NCBI RefSeq assembly: GCF_001456115.1
Contig: NZ_CP013264.1
Span: 2,126,501-2,190,500, forward strand
Direction of reading: 5' to 3'
Length of the DNA stretch: 64,000 nt
From: Sphingobium baderi
GTDB lineage: Bacteria; Pseudomonadota; Alphaproteobacteria; Sphingomonadales; Sphingomonadaceae
Below are positions 1 to 8,951 of this stretch, piece by piece (positions within the stretch are counted from its first letter, which is position 1; the number at the start of each line of letters is the position of its first letter). Both the position numbers and the translations under genes were made by a program. The notes under the pieces are model-generated. The model was not told where the DNA came from. It worked only from the letters and a program-made list of their open reading frames with translations, and searched no databases.

Positions 1-972
1 CTCGGTGATTTCGATGACCAGCCGTTGCGCGACCCGGCGGTTCCGGGCCAGACGCTGCGCAATATCCTGCCACCAGCCATCAAACCTCGTGCTATGCGCG
101 GAGATGTTGACGCCAAGGGTAACGTCTGGCTGCTGCTCAAGCTCGGCGATGACCGCCTTTATGACATAATGGTCGAGAGCGCGGACGAGACCCAGGCGTT
201 CCAGCGCTTCTGGCAGACCACCGGGCGGATGACTCTTCCCATCGGAACTGATCAGACGGATCAGGCATTCGTGGTAGAGGATACCGACCGCCCCACCGAC
301 ACCGCTCACCGGCTGCCATGCGAGGGCGACCTCACGGCTATCATGCCGAGCCGGCGAAAAGCGAATCGAAGCCTCTATCGAGATGGAGGCATCGGTCGAT
401 TCGTCAGCTTCAATCGCGCCGAACAGTTCGGCGGCCGCTTCCATATCTGCGCGATAGTGCTCTTTCCACGCTTCGCCGTGGCCGGGCGCATCGCCGGGAA
501 AACGGATACGCTCAAGTGCGTGCAGGGCGCTGGACGCCGGTGCGCCAGGTTCGTCATGTTTGCCAAGGTCGGCTCCGGCCCACGCCCCTGATACGGAGAG
601 TAGCAAACGTTCGCCAGAGCAATCGAGAGGCACCATTGCGATCGCGGAGCAGAAGGAATGAATCCAATTGTCGCAGGCCTTTGCAAGCGGCTGTTCGCCG
701 AGCAAAGTGTGGTTCCAGAGGAGCACTTCCAGCCGACCGTCAGACTCGGTCGTGACGAGGCCGTCATCGCGGATACTGTCTGCAAAAATCTGGTAAAGTT
801 CGGCAAGTGCCGATCGCGCCACCTCAGCCCCGTAAGCCCGCAGGAGATGCGGGTAGTTGTCGATCCGAAAAATGAAATGAACCGCTACGGAAGCCAAGGA
901 CGACGGACGCCGATGCAGGAAGTGAATATTCGCACTCCCGCTCCCTTCATCGTTCCAACCCCCTGGAACCAT
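1..972 (-). CDS. EAL-domain protein with degenerate GGDEF-like N-terminus (3' end outside window)
   Basis: An open minus-strand frame runs from an ATG at 972 off the left edge. The N-terminal third resembles a degenerate GGDEF fold (FRIDNY, then GRLEVLLW) with no GGDEF signature. The C-terminal part reads as the start of an EAL phosphodiesterase domain: ALAWQPV, then YHECLIRL where EAL would be (ECL, so the metal-binding Glu is kept), VNISAHS and VIEITE. Such domains hydrolyse or sense cyclic di-GMP. The ATG has a G-rich ribosome-binding site about eight bases upstream. It lies inside the 3' end of the integrase gene, so the two overlap by about 88 bp on the same strand. The family call is good; activity cannot be judged because the rest of the domain is missing. 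Confidence 0.75.
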   Translation of the reverse strand, partial: MVPGGWNDEGSGSANIHFLHRRPSSLASVAVHFIFRIDNYPHLLRAYGAEVARSALAELYQIFADSIRDDGLVTTESDGRLEVLLWNHTLLGEQPLAKACDNWIHSFCSAIAMVPLDCSGERLLLSVSGAWAGADLGKHDEPGAPASSALHALERIRFPGDAPGHGEAWKEHYRADMEAAAELFGAIEADESTDASISIEASIRFSPARHDSREVALAWQPVSGVGGAVGILYHECLIRLISSDGKSHPPGGLPEALERLGLVRALDHYVIKAVIAELEQQPDVTLGVNISAHSTRFDGWWQDIAQRLARNRRVAQRLVIEITE

Positions 973-1949
973 TTGACACCCCCCGTAACGCAATGGGCGG
1001 AACCCACCAACATGCGACGGTCTAGCCAAAAGTGTATCAAATGGCAATGCCCTTCGGCATGGGCATGATTGTTAATTTTTCGAAAAGGTGACTTTTTGAC
1101 CGAAAAGTTCTGTATGAATTCGCTACATAACGCCAAAATAAGCTCCGAGAGATCCGATTTATCGGTGCAGTGAAAATTCCGGTCTTCTTTGTTTTCTCGC
1201 ACACCCGCATCACTTTCGTAGCCATATTCATCGTTTTCTGTATTCTCACGATTATCTGAGAAGCCCTCATCCCACATGCGCGAAGCGATCTGTCTTTCTT
1301 CGGGGCCCATAGCGCTGGTATATATTGACGTAGTTTTGATATCGGCATGCCCCAACCAGCGCTGCACGAGATTCAACGGCACGTTCGATTGGATCGCGCA
1401 TATCCCGAAGCTGTGGCGCAAGCCCTTTGGTGTGGCTTGAGCGCCTTTCACACCGGCCTGCTCCATGACCTCCCGAATCCGCCGATAGCCTGTCATGCGC
1501 GACCACGGCCACAAACGATCCCCCGAGCGCTGGACTTTGCCTACAAGCAACTTCAGGCTCTGGAGTAACTCATCCGGCAACGGAATGGCGCGAAAGACCT
1601 GCTTTCCTCGCTTCTTCAGGCATTCGATGATGGCTTGTCCTGCTTCGAAATCGAGGTTCCTGTCAGTCAGCGCCAAGGCTTCGGAGATGCGGCAACCTGT
1701 GGCCGCAATAAAACAGCAGAAGGTTCTGACCCGTTCGGACCGGCTTTTTGTAGCAGCAAGGAAAGCTGCCCTCTCCGACTGCGTAAGATATTTTCTCTGA
1801 CCCTCGCGGTTATACATCGTCCAGAGCATCTGCTGACATTCCTCCGTTTTTTTCGTGGAGGTGGTCCTAGCGCCAGAATGGCCGTTAAGCTCCTGATTTC
1901 GCTGGATTGATACACTTTTGGCTAAAGCGTATCGCGCATGATTTGGCAT
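885..1949 (-). CDS. Tyrosine recombinase/integrase
   Basis: A 354-residue site-specific recombinase of the phage-integrase family. Visible catalytic features are Arg in the ATGCRISEAL box, the GLRHSFG box, WLGHADIKTT, and the Tyr nucleophile in SIYTSA. The frame is open further upstream, but the ATG at 1949 is preferred because AGGAG lies eight bases before it. About 110 residues after the catalytic Tyr are polar and low in complexity, unlike typical short integrase tails. The gene probably belongs to an integrative element whose other genes lie left of the window; the EAL gene follows it with overlap. No att site could be identified. Confidence 0.85.
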   Translation of the reverse strand: MPNHARYALAKSVSIQRNQELNGHSGARTTSTKKTEECQQMLWTMYNREGQRKYLTQSERAAFLAATKSRSERVRTFCCFIAATGCRISEALALTDRNLDFEAGQAIIECLKKRGKQVFRAIPLPDELLQSLKLLVGKVQRSGDRLWPWSRMTGYRRIREVMEQAGVKGAQATPKGLRHSFGICAIQSNVPLNLVQRWLGHADIKTTSIYTSAMGPEERQIASRMWDEGFSDNRENTENDEYGYESDAGVRENKEDRNFHCTDKSDLSELILALCSEFIQNFSVKKSPFRKINNHAHAEGHCHLIHFWLDRRMLVGSAHCVTGGVKWFQGVGTMKGAGVRIFTSCIGVRRPWLP

Positions 1950-2308
1950 TGAATTTCTCCTGTTCGATAAAATCACCTTCCTGCCGTGACACAATGCCTG
2001 GATCGCCCTAAACGAGGCACTCTTTGCGTTGCGTCGGGCGGCTTGCCCGGTGGTCCGCCTGAAGGACGGAGCGAGATGTTACTATGCCCGGAGACGCATC
2101 ATTTTGCTGCTGGCGAAAGGTTCGTCAGTCGTAAACGCTTCTCGGTTGATCGCCCGGTTTAGCTAGAGCCCTCGCCAATCATAGATTGCCCCGCCCCCAT
2201 TAGGTTCAAGCCTGTCGTCTCCGCGCGGGACGCGAAGCGCTTGAGCGGCAGCTTTCAGGGAGCGGCTTCGAAACCTCCAACGACCGCTCTGTCGGCGAGC
2301 ATCGACGA
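1950..2308. other. Intergenic, no gene seen
   Basis: This 359-base gap separates the integrase start from the end of the LysR gene. No tRNA, strong hairpin or credible ORF was seen. As the flank of an integrase gene it is a reasonable place to look for an attachment site, but no repeat was recognised by eye. Confidence 0.4.
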
Positions 2309-3211
2309 TTAAACCAGCATGTGTTGCTTCAACAGCGTCTCGAGCCAGTCTGTAAACGCCTGTAGTCGAGGCGTGAGATGTTCCCTGTGCGGATAGAGCA
2401 GCGTCATCGGCATGGGCTCCGCGCGGTAACCGGGCATGACCTCGATCAGTTCGCCGGCTGCAAGGTGGATCCGCACATCATACGCCGGAATCTGGATCAG
2501 CCCCAGACCGGCAAGGCAGCAGGCGATATAGGCCTCCGCGCTGTTCACCGTCACGCGCCCGCGCAGGGGCATGGTACGCAGAATTCCATGTTCGACCCAC
2601 TCCCAATCCTCAACCCGCCCGCTGGAAGGGGAAGCGTAATTGACGGCCCAGTGGTTTTCGAGCTCGCCCGGCAGGCGGGGCATTCCATGACGTTCCAGAT
2701 AGTCAGGGCTGGCGACGTTGATGAGCGGCAGTTTGCCGATCGACCGCGCGATCAGACCGGAATCGCTGAGGGGGCCCACACGCACAACACAATCGACGCT
2801 GTCCTCCACCAGATTCACTGCGCGATCGGTGACACCCAGATCAATGTCGATCTGCGGATAGAGATCGAGAAAGGCGGGCAATGCCGGGGCGACAATCAGC
2901 CGTCCGATCCGTCCCGGAACATCGACACGCAACCTGCCCGACGGCTGCGCTGCGGCATGCCGGAACAGGTTTTCCGTGCTCTCGACCTCCGCGATCACGC
3001 TCTGGCAACGCTCGTAGAAGGCGGCGCCATCCTGTGTCGGCGCGACCTTGCGCGTCGTCCGATGGAGCAGTCGCGCGCCTACGCGCCGTTCCAGCTCCTG
3101 CACCGCCGCCGACACGGAGGAACGCGGCATGCCAAGCGTATCGGCCGCGCGCGTGAAGTTCGAACATTCGACGACGCGCGTAAAAATGCGGAACAGGTCG
3201 ATGCGATCCAT
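2309..3211 (-). CDS. LysR-family transcriptional regulator
   Basis: A 300-residue LysR-type regulator. The N-terminal winged helix-turn-helix is clear: FTRVVECSNFTRAADTLGMP followed by SSVSAAVQELE and LLHRTTRKV. The remaining two thirds form the periplasmic-binding-protein-like effector domain (GRLRVDVPGRIGR, DCVVRVG). The ATG at 3211 gives the usual start about 10 residues before the HTH and has GAGG eight bases upstream; upstream in-frame codons are less likely. It is transcribed divergently from the SDR gene at 3348, so it probably controls that gene from the shared 136-bp gap. The effector is unknown. Confidence 0.92.
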   Translation of the reverse strand: MDRIDLFRIFTRVVECSNFTRAADTLGMPRSSVSAAVQELERRVGARLLHRTTRKVAPTQDGAAFYERCQSVIAEVESTENLFRHAAAQPSGRLRVDVPGRIGRLIVAPALPAFLDLYPQIDIDLGVTDRAVNLVEDSVDCVVRVGPLSDSGLIARSIGKLPLINVASPDYLERHGMPRLPGELENHWAVNYASPSSGRVEDWEWVEHGILRTMPLRGRVTVNSAEAYIACCLAGLGLIQIPAYDVRIHLAAGELIEVMPGYRAEPMPMTLLYPHREHLTPRLQAFTDWLETLLKQHMLV

Positions 3212-3347
3212 CCAGGAGTCCTCAATTGTGCGTAATTTCTGACAGGTGATGTCAGAATGGTCGTCTTTATCGTGCAATAGCAGGCGTTATGATCTTTGAC
3301 GACAGCGACCGACGCGGTGGTCGCACTCCGGCAAAGGAACCCGTTTC

Positions 3348-4121
3348 ATGACCGATCACAGCATTCAGGGAAAAACCGTCATCATCGCCGGCGGGGGCAA
3401 GAATCTTGGCGGATTGATTGCCCGCGATCTCGCCGCCCATGGCGCGAAGGCGATCGCCATCCACTTTAACAGCCCCGCATCGAAGGCAGAGGCCGACGAG
3501 ACGGTGGCAGCGGTCAGGGCCGCGGGCGCCGAAGCTGTCGCGCTTCAGGGCGATCTGACCAGTGCGGGTGCTGTCGAGAAGCTGTTCGCCGATGCGGTCG
3601 CCGCCATCGGACGGCCGGATATCGCGATCAACACCGTGGGCAGGGTGCTGAAGAAGCCGATCCTTGAAATCACCGAAGCCGAATATGACGAGATGAGCGC
3701 GGTCAACGCCAAGAGCGCCTTCTTCTTCATCAAGGAAGCAGGCCGGCATCTGAACGACAACGGCAAGCTGGTGACACTCGTCACCTCGCTGCTCGGCGCC
3801 TATACGCCCTTCTATGCAAGCTATGCCGGGACCAAGGCCCCGGTCGAGCATTTCACGCGCGCCGCCTCGAAGGAGTTCGGCGAACGTGGGATCTCGGTGA
3901 CGGCGATCGGGCCGGGTCCGATGGACACGCCGTTCTTCTATCCGGCCGAGGGCGAAGATGCGGTCGCCTATCACAAGACCGCCGCCGCTCTGTCGGCGTT
4001 CTCAAAAACCGGCCTGACAGACATTGAAGATATCGTACCCTATATCCGCTTCATGGTGTCGGACGGCTGGTGGATGACCGGGCAGACCATTCTCGTGAAC
4101 GGCGGTTACACCACCAAGTAA
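3348..4121 (+). CDS. SDR-family oxidoreductase
   Basis: A 257-residue classical short-chain dehydrogenase/reductase. The nucleotide-binding glycine motif is near residue 15 (GGGKNLGG), NTVG stands for the usual NNAG, catalytic Ser lies in TLVTSLLG, and YASYAGTKAP carries the Tyr-x-x-x-Lys pair. The C-terminus WWMTGQTILVNGG is typical. AAGGAA lies just before the ATG. Its partner genes are the divergent LysR regulator and the broken DJ-1/PfpI gene downstream, a grouping seen in detoxification or redox clusters. The substrate is not predictable. Confidence 0.93.
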   Translation: MTDHSIQGKTVIIAGGGKNLGGLIARDLAAHGAKAIAIHFNSPASKAEADETVAAVRAAGAEAVALQGDLTSAGAVEKLFADAVAAIGRPDIAINTVGRVLKKPILEITEAEYDEMSAVNAKSAFFFIKEAGRHLNDNGKLVTLVTSLLGAYTPFYASYAGTKAPVEHFTRAASKEFGERGISVTAIGPGPMDTPFFYPAEGEDAVAYHKTAAALSAFSKTGLTDIEDIVPYIRFMVSDGWWMTGQTILVNGGYTTK

Positions 4122-4211
4122 GGGCTGAGAGGGCGGTCCGCTACCACGGCAGGCCGCCCTGCTTTTATCGGGCACTCAACCGCAGCCTATTGAACACAAG
4201 GCTCATACACC

Positions 4212-4690
4212 ATGCCCGCATCTGACCTGAAGGTCGAAACCCGCATCGGCGTGCGCCGCAAGCCGCGCCGCATCCTCTCCATCATGTCGAACACGGCCGA
4301 GTTGAAGGGTTGCCCGGTCGGCTTCTTCGCCGAGGAGATGGTGCGGGCCTTCCTGATGTTCACGGAAGCCGGGCAACGCGTGGATCTCGCTTCTCCCCAA
4401 GGCGGCGAGGTGATGTTCGATACCCACAGCGATCCGCGCACGCCGGACGGCGCCCATGCCGACGATCTCATCAGCCTTGGCTCGCCCATCACGCCAAGTT
4501 CGGTGCGATGCTGAAGGACACGCTGCCGATCAGCGCGGTGAATGTGGATGATTATGACGCGGTCTGGGTCGCCGGTGGTGGCGGTCCGCTTCTCACCTTC
4601 AAGGATGACACCGCGCTGCATGCGTTGATCGCAGCTTTCTATGAGAAAAGCAAGATCGTGACTCTGATCTGCTACGGCTCATCGCTGCTT
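4212..4690 (+). pseudogene. DJ-1/PfpI (Hsp31-like) protein, frameshifted and truncated
   Basis: The first reading frame from ATG 4212 encodes an N-terminus of the type I glutamine-amidotransferase/DJ-1 superfamily (ILSIMSNTAEL, GFFAEEM, ASPQGGEV). Around 4480-4490 homology moves to another frame and continues as KFGAMLKDTLPI, DAVWVAGGGGPL and IVTLICYGSS. The last of these is the nucleophile-elbow region. Similarity stops at about 4690, where unrelated sequence begins. The gene is therefore both frameshifted and missing its C-terminal third. It followed the SDR gene and was probably part of the same unit. Confidence 0.75.
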
Positions 4691-5196
4691 TTTGTGGACC
4701 CGCCTCCATTGTTGCTACGAATCGCCGAAATGTCGGCGGGGAGTTGTCCATCAAGAGAGCATCCTTGACGAGCATCTACCCATGCAGCAGTTTTCAAATC
4801 TTACAGTGAGGCTGCGACCTGAATTTAAGTCATAGCGCCCTGAGGTATTCAACGGCGGCAATAGGTGGATCGATGCGGAGAAATGCGGCCCTATCGTAGT
4901 AGAAGCGGCGATTCATATTCATCGCTTTCGTCCGCATTGGGGCACCATTCTTCCTAACATATGCTGACGGTCCGGAGACGCTTCCTCTGCGGTCTGATTT
5001 ATGGCGTGTTTTCCGCTACTTATCGCCATGCCTTTGCGGCGCGCCGAAACAGAGACGCTTTGCGCCCGGGGATAGGGCGCTCTGTGGCGCAATATCTCTG
5101 GAGGGCGGGATGGTGGACCCGAGATTTTCCGGGGGATTGGAACGAGCAGCGGGACCGATTGGCCCCGCGCTTTGCGTAAGCGAGTTGCCCCGACTG
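4691..5196. other. Intergenic relic region, no gene seen
   Basis: About 500 bases between the broken DJ-1 gene and the recombinase remnant hold no convincing ORF. The abrupt loss of homology at 4690 suggests a deletion or insertion junction. No terminal inverted repeats of an insertion sequence were identified. Confidence 0.4.
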
Positions 5197-5409
5197 TCAG
5201 CTGAATCCGAACAATGTTTCCTGCTCGCACCAGCCTAGCGGGATGCGGTTTGTCTGCACCAGTCGCTTGCGGCTAAGGTTGGCGGGCTGACGCCCTTCGA
5301 GAATGGCCTGAATGATGGATGGCGCGAGATAGCTCGTGCGTAACAGGTCGGCGAGATATTCCCGGCCACAGCCAAGACGGCCTGCTACCTCCAGGAAGCT
5401 GCCGCCTTT
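5197..5409 (-). pseudogene. Serine recombinase C-terminal remnant
   Basis: The last 70 or so residues of the minus-strand frame end in the tail typical of sphingomonad and alphaproteobacterial large serine recombinases: YLADLLRTSYLAPSIIQAI, then LEGRQPANLSRKRLV and PLGWCEQETLFGF. The catalytic resolvase domain is absent. Upstream the same frame becomes antisense to the DUF3223 fragment. This is what remains of a recombinase gene and marks past mobile DNA. Confidence 0.7.
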
Positions 5410-5418
5410 AAGGCACGA

Positions 5419-5967
5419 GTGGCAAGAAAACCTGTAAGCCTCAGTAATGGAAGGTCCTGGCCGTCCCGTGGAGCAGCGATCGACTTCTTCCGCGAACTGC
5501 GCGACCGCTATCCGGTCGGTGCAACCGTGTCGGATCCGGCAGATCATGACGACCTGATGGCGCTGCTCCGGCGTTACGACATGTGCGGCCTTGATGGCCC
5601 AAGCAAGATCGGGGTGGGGGTCGACCGGTTCGAGACCCGGTTGAACATCACCAACGGGGGTAGGAACGTCGGTTTCTGGGCTGTCCGGACGGACGGTAGC
5701 GAAACCGATTTCAGCTTCATCCGGGCTGTGAACGAAGCCCCCAAGGGTGCCCTTGATCAACTCGTCGATGCCTGTCGAACAGCCGTTCAGGCCGAGTTGC
5801 AGAGCGCGCGCATCACATATTTTGCAATGCACGCAGATCGATCCGGAAGCGTGGTGTGCCCAGTCTCGGGCGACCGCATTTCCGAGCGCGATTGCGGACT
5901 GGAATATGCCGGGAGGGGGTTTTCTGAGCTGGTGGGTGATTTCGCCATCGCTCAAGGGTGGCAACCC
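5419..5967 (+). pseudogene. DUF3223-domain protein, 3' truncated
   Basis: From a GTG at 5419 the frame encodes a DUF3223-type N-terminus (RKPVSLSNGRSWPSRGAA, DPADHDDLMALLRRYD, SKIGVGVDRF, DGSETDFSF). It continues through a segment resembling the usual C-terminal part (PVSGDRISE, GFSELVGDF). Family resemblance ends near 5967. The frame stays open to 6447, but there it is simply antisense to the methyltransferase fragment. The gene therefore seems to have lost its natural end at a junction. Function of the family is unknown; members are common on mobile elements. Confidence 0.6.
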
Positions 5968-6018
5968 TGCAACAATTCGGTGAGGACAGCGCCGACGCAC
6001 GCCGGCGCTGTCCCAGGT

Positions 6019-6669
6019 TCAGATGTCGACTTCGTTCACTACCGTCTCGATCTCGTCAAAGCTGAGATCGCTACCGCACAGGATCGCCTTCTGACCGGTG
6101 AGCTTCTGCCAGCGTCGCACGGCCACATCGACATAGCGCGGGTCCATCTCCACCGCGCGCCCCAGCCGCCCCGTCTGCTCGGCTGCGATGATCGTGGTCC
6201 CCGATCCCGAGAAGGCATCAAGGATGATGCCGCCATGGCGAGAGCAGTCCAACATGGCATCGGCCACCATCTTCACCGGCTTGACCGTCGGGTGCATGGC
6301 CAGCTCTTCGTCGCGGTCGGCCTTGAGCGAATTGACGCCGGCATAATCCCAGACATTGGTGCGATAGCGGCCATGCTGTCCCAGTTCGAAATTGTTGATG
6401 TGCGCTGCGTTGCCCTTTCTGAACACGAAGATCAGCTCATGCTTTGAGCGATAGAAGGTGCCCATGCCGCCATTGTCCTTGTTCCAGACGACAAGGTTGC
6501 GCAGGCTGTCATAGACCCGTTCGCCAGCTTCAAGCATCTCGCCCATGTGCCGCCAGTCCATGCACTGATAGTGGATAGAGCCATCGACGCTGTAGGCGGC
6601 AAGATTGTCCATCTCGGCAACCAGCTTTTTGCTGAAATTGCCCCTTTCAGCCTTCGGCTGCCGTCCGCC
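6019..6669 (-). pseudogene. DNA methyltransferase, C-terminal half
   Basis: The frame carries the second half of an N4/N6-type DNA methylase: SIHYQCMDWRHMGE, VVWNKDNGGMGTFYRSKHE, then HPTVKPVKM and the SAM-binding box DAFSGSGTT with GRAVEMDPRY. The catalytic (D/N)PP(Y/F) motif and anything before it are missing. An ATG exists at 6612, but family-like sequence (QPKAERGNF) continues upstream to an in-frame stop at 6670-6672. The 5' half was therefore lost. The intact relatives are ParB-methylase fusions common on phages and islands. It is unlikely to be active. Confidence 0.78.
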
Positions 6670-7113
6670 TCATTCCCTGCAACCCCCAAGGAATTTCCCT
6701 GCAATATGGTCCAGGGAATTTGCCATTAGAAATGGCTGTTTCCTGCCATTTTCTTCGAGCTCGAGCCGTCATTTTTCTGGCGAAATTTGATTTGGCCGAA
6801 AATCAGGGAAATGCAGGGAAGAGACAGGTTCGCTCCAGACTGCGTTCCGCACCACATCCCCCTGAAATCCTTTAGAAGATGCGAAGTCGGTGCTTTTTGC
6901 GGCTTGCCTGCTGCGCTGTGCCGCATCGCGGGCGTGGAGCCGTGCGTTTGCGCTGAAAGCCATTCCTTTCCCGATTTGGTGCGGATCTGCGCGATGGCGC
7001 TGGAGCCTATGTCCTGCTTGGGCCATCATCAGCGTTTCATTCCGGAAACATTCAGCAACATCGGAGTTAAACGCGGCCTGAGGTCGCGCATCGCGCCTTG
7101 AATGGAGGATCAG
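6670..7113. other. Intergenic with short TTCCCTGCA-type repeats
   Basis: No gene was seen. The stretch contains TTCCCTGCA twice in direct orientation (about 6674 and 6702) and TGCAGGGAA once inverted (about 6811), with related AGGGAATTT copies between. The pattern lies at the boundary between the decayed island and ordinary genes. It may be a recombination relic; no function can be assigned. Confidence 0.4.
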
Positions 7114-7725
7114 ATGAGGAAACTTGCGATTGGACTGGCGCTGGGCGCCATGCTTCTGCCGTCCGTGGCGACCGCACAACAGCATCCGGGGCAGGGGCAT
7201 CCGCAAGGAAGCAACCGTCCGCAACAGGCGCGCCCGGATCAGCACAGGCCTCAGCCCTCCAGACCCGGTCAACATTCCTCCCATCAGAACCGCCCCGGAC
7301 AGGAGCGGCCTCATCAAAGCCGGCCCATGCCGGCACCTTCCCGGCCAGTCCCTTCAAATCCAAACATGCATCAGCAAAAGCCGCGGCCAAATGGAAGCAA
7401 TTGGCAAAATTTCGGCAATTATGACTACAACCGCCCCGGATCAGGCGACAGGAAATATTTCGCGGATAAATTCTATCGTGAAGGGACGCATTATAAGCCG
7501 ACCAAGATCACCCGGAACACGCGCATATATCGGGGCAGCAACGGGCGTTATTATTGCCGCCGTTCCGATGGCACCACGGGCTTGATCGCAGGCGTTGCCA
7601 TTGGCGGCATCCTGGGCAATTTCCTGGGCGATGGCGATTCCGCATTGCTGGCCACCGTCCTTGGTGCGGGCGTGGGCGGAGCGTTGGGCCGCGAGATCGA
7701 TCGCGGCAATGTCCAGTGCCGCTGA
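7114..7725 (+). CDS. Glycine-zipper 2TM surface protein
   Basis: A 203-residue exported protein. A signal peptide (KLAIGLALGAMLLPSVATA) is followed by a long disordered stretch rich in Gln, Pro, Arg and His to about residue 110. Then comes a folded part (YREGTHYKP, YRGSNGRYYCRRSDGTTG) and a C-terminal glycine zipper (IAGVAIGGILGNFLG, VLGAGVGGALG). Such zippers insert in the outer membrane or envelope. The ATG at 7114 is chosen because GGAGG lies six bases upstream. It is the first apparently intact gene after the decayed region; the role is unknown. Confidence 0.85.
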   Translation: MRKLAIGLALGAMLLPSVATAQQHPGQGHPQGSNRPQQARPDQHRPQPSRPGQHSSHQNRPGQERPHQSRPMPAPSRPVPSNPNMHQQKPRPNGSNWQNFGNYDYNRPGSGDRKYFADKFYREGTHYKPTKITRNTRIYRGSNGRYYCRRSDGTTGLIAGVAIGGILGNFLGDGDSALLATVLGAGVGGALGREIDRGNVQCR

Positions 7726-7738
7726 TAAGCTAAGGGAG

Positions 7739-7766
7739 ACGCTCCCGCCGGTGCCGGAGGGAGCGT
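7739..7766 (+). terminator. Hairpin after the glycine-zipper gene
   Basis: ACGCTCCC and GGGAGCGT form an 8-bp perfect stem with a 12-base loop, starting 14 bases after the stop codon. The following bases are TATCC rather than a T run, so it may end transcription weakly or stabilise the 3' end. Confidence 0.55.
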
Positions 7767-8022
7767 TATCCACGAAAAGAGAGTAGAAGAGGCGGAAGGG
7801 GGCGCCCTTGCCACTGGCGCGGGATGATGGCACAAATCCGGGTGGCACGGATGGCGGAAATATCGGATTTCGGGGTGATGATGCGCCAGTCATGCAAGCG
7901 GCTGCATGCTTGAAATCTAGCCCCCCGCTTCGCATCTTTTACGGGAGCAGATCGTCAGCGAGTCCGGGAAATCATGCCAGTCGGGAATATCTCGGGCGAG
8001 GGCAGGGGCGGTCGCGGATTCA

Positions 8023-8550
8023 TTGACGCATGCCCATGTGACATTGCTGTCCGGCTGTGCATTCTGGGAACGGCAGGCTTCATCGGGCGGCTCACCCATC
8101 GGGGAGCGCGAAGGCGTACCGTTCACGCGGCTGTCCGGAAATCGCCTGCGGGAACTGGATCGTTTCCTTTCCATCCTTCTGGATGAGATCGCGCTTCGTC
8201 ATGGCGGGCCCGACCATGATGGCTCCGCCTTCGCCCGCCAACGCAATACGTCCCGCAAGCTATATGCAGTGGAGAGGATGATCGGCGTGACCTGTCTGTC
8301 GGACCTTCGCCTGCGCGCCATCGGGCGGGTGTCCGCCTGCTTGCATCATTGTTCCGGTGCGATCCATTCATCCGGGTTGAGGAATGATCTCCACCTTGCG
8401 GCAGGGTCCGATCCTGCCAGCGGTGACATCGGCCATGCCGAGGAGCGGCTCCTGCTTTCCCCGGATTCCATTATTGCCATCTGCCGTTTCTACCGCGATC
8501 TTGGCGACAGGCTGATGCACGGCACGCTGCCTGCAAAAGCCCGGCATTGA
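8023..8550 (+). CDS. Hypothetical protein (sphingomonad type)
   Basis: A frame of up to 175 codons with strong third-position GC. The product looks helical (NRLRELDRFLSILLDEI, ERLLLSPDSIIAICRFYRDL) with an internal arginine-rich part (RQRNTSRKL, LRLRAIGR). The listed start is a TTG; a GTG at 8038 is an alternative and neither has a strong ribosome-binding site. I recall similar short unannotated proteins in sphingomonads but can name no domain. The competing minus-strand frame from 8910 has no recognisable features. Confidence 0.5.
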   Translation: MTHAHVTLLSGCAFWERQASSGGSPIGEREGVPFTRLSGNRLRELDRFLSILLDEIALRHGGPDHDGSAFARQRNTSRKLYAVERMIGVTCLSDLRLRAIGRVSACLHHCSGAIHSSGLRNDLHLAAGSDPASGDIGHAEERLLLSPDSIIAICRFYRDLGDRLMHGTLPAKARH

Positions 8551-8697
8551 CTTTTTCGGGAATTGAGCCGATATAAAAGCCGCTAACGTCGCCTGCGACG
8601 GAATTTGGCCCATTGGGTTCTCCTTCCTTTCTCGCGCTACCAGCTCCGCTCGTGCATTTGCGGGCGGGTAATCTGTTTTCGTGAAAGGAAACATCTC

Positions 8698-8904
8698 ATG
8701 CCCATCGGCACCGTTAAATTTTTCAATGCTGACAAAGGCTATGGCTTCATTGCGCCCGAAGATGGCGGCAATGACAGCTTCGTCCATATCTCCGCCGTGG
8801 AACGCGCGGGCATGGCGACGCTGCAGAAGGATCAGCGGCTGAGCTACGAGGTCGAAACCGACCGTCGCGGCAAGCAGTCCGCGGTCAATCTCGAGACCGT
8901 CTGA
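8698..8904 (+). CDS. cspA: Cold-shock protein
   Basis: A 68-residue single cold-shock domain with both RNA-binding motifs: GTVKFFNADKGYGFI (RNP1 is KGYGFI) and SFVHIS (RNP2). It binds single-stranded RNA or DNA and melts secondary structure. AAGGAA lies nine bases before the ATG; upstream in-frame codons add nothing conserved. The 3' flank holds nested inverted repeats. Confidence 0.95.
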   Translation: MPIGTVKFFNADKGYGFIAPEDGGNDSFVHISAVERAGMATLQKDQRLSYEVETDRRGKQSAVNLETV

Positions 8905-8907
8905 GTC

Positions 8908-8951
8908 CATGTTTCGGGACTTTGGTCCCCGATATCATAATATCGAACATG
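8908..8951. repeat. Nested inverted repeats downstream of csp
   Basis: An outer imperfect pair (CATGTTTCG / CGAACATG) encloses two smaller hairpins: GGGAC-TTTG-GTCCC and CGATAT-CATA-ATATCG. They start four bases after the csp stop codon. No T run follows. They could stabilise the csp mRNA end or act as a protein-binding site. Confidence 0.5.

Noticed and set aside
25..591. Plus-strand open frame of 188 codons at the left edge
   Set aside because: The opposite strand encodes recognisable EAL-domain sequence through the same bases; the plus frame has no domain-like pattern.
5197..6000. A 267-codon minus-strand protein
   Set aside because: Only the last 70 residues match serine recombinases; the N-terminal part is antisense to the DUF3223 fragment.
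5419..6447. A 342-codon plus-strand frame read as one DUF3223 fusion protein
   Set aside because: Only the first 180 or so residues resemble DUF3223; the rest is antisense to conserved methyltransferase motifs.
7060..7116. Possible EcfG promoter before the glycine-zipper gene (GGAAA...GTTA)
   Set aside because: Neither half matches GGAAC/CGTT well enough.
8368..8910. Minus-strand frame over the csp gene and the 8023 ORF
   Set aside because: It is antisense to a clear cold-shock domain and lacks its own motifs.
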